From NCBI RefSeq assembly GCF_023823125.1, contig NZ_CP090949.1, positions 3,358,085 through 3,422,084 on the forward strand: 64,000 nt of DNA, in the 5' to 3' direction. The notes under the pieces are model-generated. The model saw only the letters and a list, made by a program, of their open reading frames with translations, made no database searches and was not told the DNA's origin. Of this stretch, positions 57,707 to 64,000 are shown piece by piece (the stretch's first letter is position 1; every line of letters begins with the position of its first letter). This DNA comes from Erythrobacter aurantius (lineage in GTDB: Bacteria > Pseudomonadota > Alphaproteobacteria > Sphingomonadales > Sphingomonadaceae). The position numbers were made by a program, and so were the translations under genes.

Positions 57707-59403
57707 TGCTCGGCCCCTGCAGCAAGTGCATCAGCCATTTTCTGCATCAGAGCCATCGCAACCTCGCCCTTGGGCATTTCGTCGAGGCTTTCGACGCCAT
57801 CGGCGCTGACAATGTGAACCCGGTTGGCATCACCACCCATCACATCGCCCGAAACGTCATTGGCGATGATCCAGTCGCACGCCTTGCGCTTGCGCTTCTT
57901 CTTGGCGTTTTCGACGACGTTTTCGGTTTCGGCGGCAAAGCCGATCACCATCGCCGGCCGGTTTGACGCCGCCGCGAGATTGGTGAGGATATCGGGGTTT
58001 TCCGTCAGCATCAGCGCAGGCGGGGCGGAACCGCGCTTCTTGATCTTCTCTTCGCGATATTCCTTGGGCCGCCAGTCGGCCACCGCGGCCACCATCACGG
58101 CGGCATCGCAAGGCAGCGCGCGTTTGACGGCGGTGCTCATTTCCTCGGCGCTTTCGACATCGACCCGTTCGACACCGGCCGGGGTCTTGAGCGCGACCGG
58201 CCCGGCGACCAGCACGACATCCGCGCCCAGTGCGGCGGCGGCAGCGGCAATGGCAAAGCCCTGCTTCCCGCTCGAACGGTTGGCGATGTAGCGCACCGGG
58301 TCGATCGATTCCCAGGTCGGCCCTGCGGTGACGAGGATCTTGCGACCTTCAAGCGGCCTATGTCCGGCATCCAGATTGAACTCGGCGGCGATGTCGCCTT
58401 CGTCGGCTTCGATCGCCTCGGCCTTTGCAGGAGCCGCCTGCTTGGCCGCGATCTTGGCAGGGGCGGGTTTCTTCGCCTCGACCTCTTCGGGGTCATCGAC
58501 CACTTCAGGCGCGGATTTGCGATCATCGACTTCGTGATTGATCGCCTCTGAATCCGTCGGCGGTGCAGCCCCGGCCTTGCCCTTGGTCGCGAGCGGCGAG
58601 CCTTCGAAATCGGGATTGAACTCGATGTCTTCTTCCTCGACCAGTTCGGCTGCCTCGGCATCCTCTGGCAGTTCGTCGAGGCCCAGCGCGGCCATTTCGG
58701 CTTCGATCTCTTCGGCGCTGCGCTTGGCAGTGGAGCGCGGAATGATCCGCGACAGCAGCCCGCCAAGACCGCCCCCGATGACGCTGTCATCCTCGGGCTC
58801 CAGCGCCTCGTTCGCGTCATTCGCAGCCACAGGCGCGGGGGTTTCGTCTTCGACCTCGATCCCGAAATGCGCGGCGACCGCGCGCCAGATGGCATTGGGT
58901 TCAGGCAGGCGGCCATAGCCGAATTCACCGCAGGCCATCGCCCCTTCATCGGGGTGCAGCACGGTGACGCCCGCATCCTTCAACCATTCAACATTGCGCT
59001 GGGTCGATTCGTGTTCCCACATCTTCACGTTCATCGCGGGAACCGCCATCACCGGCTTGTTGGTGGCGAGGATCAGAGTGGTCGCGAGGTCATCGGCAAT
59101 GCCCGCCGCCATCTTCGCCATCAGATCGGCGGTGGCCGGGCAGACCACAATCAGATCGGCTTCGCGCGACAATTCGATATGCCCCATCTCGACCTCGTTC
59201 TTGAGATCGAACAGGCTGGTGTAGACCTGATTTTCGCTGAGCGCCGCGAGTGACATGGGGGTGACAAACTGTTGCCCGCCCTTCGTCACCACGCAGGTAA
59301 CATCGGCCCCGCCCTTGCGCATCAGTCGGACAAGCTCGCACGACTTGTAGGCCGCGATCCCGCCACCCACGACCAACAGCACCTTTGGTCCCGTTGAAGC
59401 CAT
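57703..59403 (-). CDS. coaBC: Bifunctional CoaBC with a long acidic linker
   Basis: A 566-residue phosphopantothenoylcysteine decarboxylase (CoaC) and synthetase (CoaB) for coenzyme A. CoaC (about 5-181) has the catalytic His75 in [18 protein letters not shown] and the active-site Cys158 in ACGEFGYG. CoaB (about 349-560) has [18 protein letters not shown] and IANDVSGD. Usual CoaBC is about 400 residues; here a linker of about 165 residues, rich in Glu, Asp, Ala and Pro/Lys (about 182-348; 58360-58860), separates the halves. The ATG at 59403 is preferred over one 21 nt upstream. Confidence 0.95.
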   Translation of the reverse strand: MASTGPKVLLVVGGGIAAYKSCELVRLMRKGGADVTCVVTKGGQQFVTPMSLAALSENQVYTSLFDLKNEVEMGHIELSREADLIVVCPATADLMAKMAAGIADDLATTLILATNKPVMAVPAMNVKMWEHESTQRNVEWLKDAGVTVLHPDEGAMACGEFGYGRLPEPNAIWRAVAAHFGIEVEDETPAPVAANDANEALEPEDDSVIGGGLGGLLSRIIPRSTAKRSAEEIEAEMAALGLDELPEDAEAAELVEEEDIEFNPDFEGSPLATKGKAGAAPPTDSEAINHEVDDRKSAPEVVDDPEEVEAKKPAPAKIAAKQAAPAKAEAIEADEGDIAAEFNLDAGHRPLEGRKILVTAGPTWESIDPVRYIANRSSGKQGFAIAAAAAALGADVVLVAGPVALKTPAGVERVDVESAEEMSTAVKRALPCDAAVMVAAVADWRPKEYREEKIKKRGSAPPALMLTENPDILTNLAAASNRPAMVIGFAAETENVVENAKKKRKRKACDWIIANDVSGDVMGGDANRVHIVSADGVESLDEMPKGEVAMALMQKMADALAAGAEQ

Positions 59404-59562
59404 CCCCGTCACACTCCTCACCACGCCATCAAACGGCGTTTCGCAAACTCCCTAGCGCCCTGCCCTAGCCGCGCCAAGTCCAGCCTACGCCTTGCTCCAC
59501 GATGGTTAATATTGTGCTTAGAAGCGGGCGTGGCCATAAGCGGGCGCGAGAGGGGATTATCC

Positions 59563-59943
59563 ATGATTATCGCATTGCGCATCGCGCTGGCCCTGCTGGG
59601 CGTGCTGTTCGTTTCGATGGGCTTCGGCTTCCTGACCGATCCGGTCACTGCCGGGGGCGATTTCGGCCTCGTGGCCGATGGGGCGCAGGGCCTGTCCAGC
59701 ATCCGTGCGGATTTCACCGCGTTCTTCTGGGTATCGGGCGGCGCGTTCCTGCTGGGAGCGTGGAAGCGCAATGGCGACATGCTGCTCGTCACTGCGGCGT
59801 TGATGGGGATCACCTTGGCCGGGCGCGCAGTCAGCCTTGCGCTCGATGGCACATATGAGGCGTGGTTCCTGCCTATGACGGTCGAGGCGCTGGCCGTGGC
59901 CCTGGCACTGATCGGCAGCCGGGTCTTGCCGGAAAAGGCTTAA
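59563..59943 (+). CDS. Small four-helix membrane protein, DUF4345-like
   Basis: A 126-residue integral membrane protein with four predicted helices and the pattern GLSSIRADFTAFFWVSGGAFLLG... GRAVSLALDG seen in DUF4345-type proteins. No known function. GAGAGGGG precedes the ATG at 59563. Its stop shares the TTAA at 59940-59943 with the ubiB stop. Confidence 0.7.
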   Translation: MIIALRIALALLGVLFVSMGFGFLTDPVTAGGDFGLVADGAQGLSSIRADFTAFFWVSGGAFLLGAWKRNGDMLLVTAALMGITLAGRAVSLALDGTYEAWFLPMTVEALAVALALIGSRVLPEKA

Positions 59944-61499
59944 AGCAAGCCCGCGAGTGTGGCTGCGTAAACGGCGCCCGCACCTGCCAGTCCGGCGATG
60001 AAATAGCCCAGCCATCCGCCGCCCGATCCTTCGCGGCGATCGGTCAGCAGCTTGATTTCCGGCAGCGGCGGAGGTTCCGGCGCGCCGCCCTTGGGCGGGA
60101 ATTTCTCTTCCAGCCGCCGGATCAGGCCCGGCAGGCGGAATAGCGTTTCGGTGTCTTCCTTGATTCGGTCGGCAACCGCCGCTTCCGGCCCCAGCTCGTC
60201 GCGGATCCAGCTGCGCACATAGGGTGCGGCAGTGTCCCACATGTTGATGTCAGGGTTCAGCTGCGTCGCGATCCCTTCGACCATCACCATCGTCTTCTGC
60301 AGCAGCAGCAGGTGCGGCTGGGTCTGCATGTCGAAATCGCGGGTGATCGCGAACAGCCCGTCGAGCATCTGGCCGACCGACAATTCCTTCACCGGCTTGC
60401 CGCGCATCGGTTCGCCCACGGCGCGCAGCGCGGTCGCGAATTCACCGACTGAATGATAGCTCGGCACATACTGCGCCTCGAAATGGATTTCGGCGACGCG
60501 CTTGTAGTTGCCAGTGGTCAGGCCATAGAGGATTTCGGCGAGCCATTGGCGCGCGCGCCGGTCAATCCGGCCCATGATGCCGAAATCGATGGCAACGATG
60601 GTGCCGTCCGCTTCGACGAACAAATTGCCCTGATGCATGTCGGCATGGAAGAAACCTGCGCTGATCGCCTGAGTCAGGAAACTGATCACCAGCCGTTCGG
60701 CAATCGCTTCAAGATCGTGTCCGGCGGCGACGAGTTCGTCGCGCTTGGAAATCTTGATCCCGTCGACCCATTCGATCGTCATCACCCGGCCATTGGTGCG
60801 ATCCCAGTCGATTTCGGGAATGCGATAGCCGCCTACGCCGTTCATTTCCTCGGCCAGTTCGCTGGCGGAGGCTGCTTCGCGGCGCAGATCGAGCTCGGAA
60901 TTGGTCCAGCGCTTGAAATTGGCGATGGTCAGGCGCGGGCGCAGGCGCATCGCCTCCCCGCCCATCGCCTCGACATGGGCGGCGGCCCATTCATAGGTCT
61001 GGATGTCGCGCGCGAATTTCTCGCGGATGCCTGGGCGCAGCACTTTGACGGCGACCTTGCGGCCGTCCGTGGTGATACCGCGATGGACCTGCGCGATCGA
61101 GGCCGCGCCGACCGGGTTCGGATCGATTTCGGAAAACAGCGCCTCGATCGGCTGGTCGAAACTCGCTTCGATCGCGGCCTTGATCTTATCGAAGGAAACC
61201 GGCGGCAGATTGTCCTGCAGGCTCAGCAGATTGTGCGCCGCCTCTTCGCCGACCAGATCGGGCCGGGTGGCCAGCGATTGCCCCAGCTTGATCGCGGCCG
61301 GGCCGATGGCGCGGAATGCCCCGGCGTAATCGCGCGTGCCCTTCTTCGAAGTGAAGGTCGCCAGCCGTGCAAGGCGCGCGAGCCGCCGGACGGGTGCTGG
61401 TGCGTTCGGGTCTTCCTCGATCCCCACCAGCGCGCGGCGGCGGGCCAGCGTGATGCCCCACCGCGCAAGGCGGAAAAGATGCGTCGCAGGAGCGGTCAT
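59940..61499 (-). CDS. ubiB: ABC1/UbiB-family ubiquinone biosynthesis kinase-like protein
   Basis: A 519-residue UbiB. It has the KxGQ motif (IKLGQSLATRPD), an Ala-rich nucleotide loop, VAVKVLRPG with the ATP-contacting Lys, FHADMHQGN and VAIDFGIMGR (metal-binding DFG), and two C-terminal transmembrane helices. UbiB supports ubiquinone synthesis, probably by lipid extraction driven by ATPase activity. Separated from ubiE by 4 nt; the start at 61499 has the usual family N-terminus. Confidence 0.95.
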   Translation of the reverse strand: MTAPATHLFRLARWGITLARRRALVGIEEDPNAPAPVRRLARLARLATFTSKKGTRDYAGAFRAIGPAAIKLGQSLATRPDLVGEEAAHNLLSLQDNLPPVSFDKIKAAIEASFDQPIEALFSEIDPNPVGAASIAQVHRGITTDGRKVAVKVLRPGIREKFARDIQTYEWAAAHVEAMGGEAMRLRPRLTIANFKRWTNSELDLRREAASASELAEEMNGVGGYRIPEIDWDRTNGRVMTIEWVDGIKISKRDELVAAGHDLEAIAERLVISFLTQAISAGFFHADMHQGNLFVEADGTIVAIDFGIMGRIDRRARQWLAEILYGLTTGNYKRVAEIHFEAQYVPSYHSVGEFATALRAVGEPMRGKPVKELSVGQMLDGLFAITRDFDMQTQPHLLLLQKTMVMVEGIATQLNPDINMWDTAAPYVRSWIRDELGPEAAVADRIKEDTETLFRLPGLIRRLEEKFPPKGGAPEPPPLPEIKLLTDRREGSGGGWLGYFIAGLAGAGAVYAATLAGLL

Positions 61500-61503
61500 G
61501 CGC

Positions 61504-62277
61504 TCAGACTTTCCATCCCGAATGGATCGCGACAGCACCGCCAAGGATGATCTCGGCCTTGGTGTTCACAAATCCGGCCGAGCGGATCATCGCCTCGAAT
61601 TCGGGCGCTCGGGGGAATTTGCGGATCGATTCGGCCAGATAGCGATAGCTTTCGGTGTCGCCCGCAACGACCTGCCCCATGCGCGGCATCACGTGCATGG
61701 AGTAGAGATCGTAAATCTCGCGGAAGCCCGACCAGTCGGTGACGGAAAACTCCATGCAGAAAAACCGTCCGCCGGGCCGCAGGACGCGATAGGCCTCGGC
61801 CAGCGCCTTGTCCTTGAAGGTGACGTTCCGGATCCCGAAGACGATGGTGTAGGCATCGAAGGTGTTGGAGGCGAAAGTCACTTCCTCGGCGTTCTGGTTC
61901 GAAAAGACGAGGCTGCCTGCGCCTTCTGCCTCGTCGCGCTCCATCGCGCGCTCGGCCCCGACATCAAGCATGTCCTGATTGATATCGGCCACGGTGACAT
62001 TCGCACCCCGATCAGCCATGCGGAAAGCGATGTCGCCCGTGCCGCCGGCCATATCGAGAATATTCTCACCCGGTTGCGGTTTTACCCGCTTGACGAAACG
62101 GTCCTTCCACCCGCGATGCATGCCGAAACTCATCACATCATTCATGATGTCGTACTTCTTCGCCACGCTGGTGAAGACCTCGCCCACGCGCCGGGTCTTT
62201 TCCTCGGGGGTGACGTCTTCATAGCCGAAGGAGACGGTTCCGCCTTCGCCGTCGGTCATTTGGGTGCTGTTTGTCAT
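61504..62277 (-). CDS. ubiE: Ubiquinone/menaquinone C-methyltransferase UbiE
   Basis: A 257-residue SAM-dependent methyltransferase, with the UbiE signatures YDIMNDVMSFGMHRGWKDRF and the SAM-binding DMAGGTGDIAFRMA, and the RPGGRFFCMEFS post-motif. It methylates the quinone ring. Heads the ubiE-ubiB pair and diverges from mutM across 54 bp, a layout I recall near dnaA in related genomes. Confidence 0.96.
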   Translation of the reverse strand: MTNSTQMTDGEGGTVSFGYEDVTPEEKTRRVGEVFTSVAKKYDIMNDVMSFGMHRGWKDRFVKRVKPQPGENILDMAGGTGDIAFRMADRGANVTVADINQDMLDVGAERAMERDEAEGAGSLVFSNQNAEEVTFASNTFDAYTIVFGIRNVTFKDKALAEAYRVLRPGGRFFCMEFSVTDWSGFREIYDLYSMHVMPRMGQVVAGDTESYRYLAESIRKFPRAPEFEAMIRSAGFVNTKAEIILGGAVAIHSGWKV

Positions 62278-62331
62278 ACCGACCCCCTAGATGGAATTGT
62301 GCGACGCGCAAAGGGTGATAAGGGCATGAAC

Positions 62332-63147
62332 ATGCCTGAATTGCCCGAAGTCGAAACAACGGTCCGCGGTCTGGCGCGGTTCCTTGACGGAGAGCGGATC
62401 GAGCGGGTGACGCTCAACCGCGCCGATCTGCGCCGCCCTTTCCCGCCTGAACTGGTGCAGGTGATGACGGGCGCGCAGGTGACGGGGCTGTCACGTCGGG
62501 CGAAATACGGGTTGATCCATCTCGATCGCGGCGCGACCATGATCTTCCATCTGGGCATGAGCGGGCGCTGGCGGATCGATCCCGAGCAGCCCGAAAAGCA
62601 CGATCACCTGTTGCTGGAAACAGCCGGCCACAGCTTCGCGCTGCACGATCCCCGACGGTTCGGATCGGTCGATCTGGTCACCACCGATACGCTCGACGCA
62701 TGGCCGCAATTCGCCGCGCTCGGCCCGGAGCCGCTGGGGCCGGGCCTGACCGCCCGCCACCTAAAGGCCGCGCTCAAGGGCAAGGTGCAATCGATCAAGC
62801 TGTGCCTGCTCGATCAGCGAATCGTCGCGGGGCTTGGCAATATCTATGTGTGCGAAGCGCTATGGCGCGCAGGTATCCGCCCCACCAAGCCCGGTGGCAA
62901 GGTCACGGGGCCGCAGCTTGAACGGCTGGTACCGGCGATCCGCGACGTGCTCGAAGCCTCGATCCGCGACGGCGGCTCGACCTTGCGCGATTATGCCGCT
63001 CCCGACGGGGAATTGGGATATTTCGCGACCTCCTTCGACGTTTACGGTCGCACCGGGGAGCCGTGCCGCCGCGCCGATGGCGGAACGATCAGCCGCATCG
63101 CGCAAGGTGGGCGCAGCACCTGGTTCTGCCCGAAATGCCAGAAGTGA
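62332..63147 (+). CDS. mutM: Formamidopyrimidine-DNA glycosylase (Fpg/MutM)
   Basis: A 271-residue base-excision repair glycosylase/AP-lyase removing 8-oxoguanine. Residues P2-E3 are the catalytic nucleophile and general acid, which requires the start at ATG 62332 rather than the ATG 6 nt upstream; AGGG at 62320-62323 spaces well. RGATMIFHLGMSGRW, the helix-two-turn-helix GLGNIYVCEALW and a C-terminal zinc finger follow. In the finger, only three ligand Cys are obvious: CRRADGG stands where the family has CxxC. Confidence 0.95.
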   Translation: MPELPEVETTVRGLARFLDGERIERVTLNRADLRRPFPPELVQVMTGAQVTGLSRRAKYGLIHLDRGATMIFHLGMSGRWRIDPEQPEKHDHLLLETAGHSFALHDPRRFGSVDLVTTDTLDAWPQFAALGPEPLGPGLTARHLKAALKGKVQSIKLCLLDQRIVAGLGNIYVCEALWRAGIRPTKPGGKVTGPQLERLVPAIRDVLEASIRDGGSTLRDYAAPDGELGYFATSFDVYGRTGEPCRRADGGTISRIAQGGRSTWFCPKCQK

Positions 63148-63155
63148 GGGATTTC

Positions 63156-63184
63156 TTGACGATTCGCGCTGCCGCGACTATGTG
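63156..63184 (+). promoter_or_regulatory. Probable housekeeping promoter for rpsT
   Basis: TTGACG (63156-63161), a 17-nt spacer, then TATGTG (63179-63184), giving a leader of about 90 nt before the rpsT ATG. Good match to the -35 box, moderate to the -10. Confidence 0.55.
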
Positions 63185-63282
63185 CGCCGCTTTCCGGCGG
63201 TGAATCGCCGTTTTTCGGACAAATCCAGATTTCATCCGGTCGCCTGACGCGGCCCGAACAGAACGCGAGACAGAAAACAGTT

Positions 63283-63543
63283 ATGGCCAATACGCCGCAA
63301 GCCCGTAAGCGCATCCGTCGCAACAATCGCCGCGCCGAAATCAACGGTGCGCGCATGAGCCGCATCCGCAGCTTCGTGAAGAAGGTCGAAGCCGCATGTG
63401 AAGCTGGCGACAAGGATGCAGCGGCTGCTGCGCTGAAGGCTGCTCAGCCGGAACTCGCCCGCGGCGTGGCTCGCGGCGTGATGCACAAGAACACCGTCGC
63501 GCGGAAGATGTCGCGCCTGACGAAGCGGGTTGCCGCTCTCTGA
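63283..63543 (+). CDS. rpsT: 30S ribosomal protein S20
   Basis: An 86-residue basic helical protein binding 16S rRNA, with the family [34 protein letters not shown] start and the [16 protein letters not shown] end. The rpsT-dnaA order is common in alphaproteobacteria, so dnaA is expected just past the window. Confidence 0.97.
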   Translation: MANTPQARKRIRRNNRRAEINGARMSRIRSFVKKVEAACEAGDKDAAAAALKAAQPELARGVARGVMHKNTVARKMSRLTKRVAAL

Positions 63544-63985
63544 TTCGGCACTCGCGCCCGTGATTCGGGCGCAGCGCTGACAAAATCCATGCTGTCTTCG
63601 GACAGCCAATACGGTTAAGGGTCGTGTCTGCGGGCGCGGCCCTTTTGCTTTGCGACGAATGTGACAGCGACGCGGGCCAAGAATGTCAGGAATTCCCGCG
63701 ATTCGCGCCGCCTGAATTGGCCATATCCCGATTTTTCAATGACTTGAACGGAAGTCTGCGGGGTTGCGCCGAGTCAACAAGAATATTTAAATTTTATTGC
63801 AATTCCGCGCTTGCGCTCATCGGCTGCCGGGGCTTTAGTTGCCTCTCACCCGGAGCGGGACAGTCCGGGGGTCTTACAGAGTAGGCGACGGGTCACCCTC
63901 GAAACATGCGTTCGTGGGCACAGGGAAGCTATGCCTGTCTAAGCGTCGATAATACTTCCTAGAAGCAATTCCGGGGGACAGGGGA
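63544..63985 (+). other. 442-bp region between rpsT and expected dnaA
   Basis: Contains a GCGCCCG/CGGGCGC hairpin (63554-63572), a terminator at 63617-63646, an AT-rich block near 63784-63800 and a long leader-like stretch. No DnaA box of TTATCCACA type seen. A GTG at 63986, with GGGGG 8 nt upstream, might be the dnaA start, but only 15 nt remain, so this is a guess. An 86-codon frame starting at 63624 has no resemblance to a protein. Confidence 0.4.
63617..63646 (+). terminator. Terminator after rpsT
   Basis: AAGGGTCG (63617-63624) pairs with CGGCCCTT (63637-63644), one G-U wobble, followed by a short T-run (TTTT to 63646, then GCTTT). Confidence 0.6.
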
Positions 63986-64000
63986 GTGTTGGGGAAGCAC

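Noticed and set aside
63624..63884. 86-codon frame after rpsT
   Set aside because: Begins inside the rpsT terminator, Cys-rich with no family resemblance or ribosome-binding site.
63825..63900. Possible RNase P-like motif (GACAGTCCGGGGG) in the dnaA leader
   Set aside because: Only a short partial likeness to the conserved GAAAGTCCGG box; the rest of the RNase P core (ACAGAA region and closing helices) is not found.

Overview
The window is GC-rich, tightly packed chromosome from an alphaproteobacterium, most probably a Sphingomonadales / Erythrobacteraceae-type aerobic anoxygenic phototroph. The lineage call is inferred from gene content: bchE-bchJ (bacteriochlorophyll synthesis), a SigF-NrsF-bufferin locus, the Smr-MltA-Tim44 / SecB block, coaBC-dut-ubiB-ubiE / mutM-rpsT running up to where dnaA is expected, and a PEP-CTERM-like protein. 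No tRNA, rRNA, CRISPR array, insertion sequence or prophage was seen; this reads as core chromosome with a few accessory loci.

Layout. (1) 1-8.8 kb: a truncated membrane c-type cytochrome diverging from pheA, then a translationally coupled envelope cluster DUF4129-DUF4350-MoxR-DUF58-SpoIIM-RDD ending in a complete lipoprotein class A beta-lactamase. (2) 8.8-11.9 kb: isoaspartyl peptidase/asparaginase, SDR and esterase. (3) 11.9-15.8 kb: bufferin (copper RiPP) locus; bufB-bufC diverge from bufA-doxX-sigF-nrsF, with two matching SigF-like promoters back to back between them. (4) 15.9-25.3 kb: zntB; the operon ispG-thioredoxin-like lipoprotein-mntP-deacetylase; a flavin oxidoreductase; two unrelated L,D-transpeptidases; a DMT exporter. 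(5) 25.3-34.1 kb: acnA with a structured leader, a rhodanese lipoprotein, a 705-residue Ser/Gly repeat protein with a PEP-CTERM-like tail, and a ruvA-ruvB operon with three unrelated small genes inside it. (6) 34.1-42.6 kb: aroC, an epimerase, a fatty acid desaturase, bchE-bchJ, DUF418 and an acyltransferase. (7) 42.6-47.5 kb: peroxide defence block ahpC-ahpF-katG. (8) 47.5-57.3 kb: membrane proteins around a membrane LytTR regulator, then Smr-mltA-Tim44 diverging from secB-murJ-trpS, then small secreted or lipoproteins. (9) 57.2-64 kb: dut-coaBC, ubiB-ubiE, mutM, rpsT and a 440-nt leader region expected to precede dnaA.

How the genes fit together. Recurrent themes are envelope maintenance (MoxR cluster, MltA, two L,D-transpeptidases, MurJ, beta-lactamase), metal and redox stress (bufferin/SigF, ZntB, MntP, AhpCF/KatG) and tetrapyrrole, quinone and isoprenoid supply (bchEJ, ubiBE, ispG). 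Same-strand neighbours very often share an ATGA start/stop overlap (14 cases listed), and four convergent pairs end in a shared 4-bp stop overlap. The most notable locus is the SigF-controlled bufferin locus; the most unusual single protein is the Ser/Gly repeat protein.
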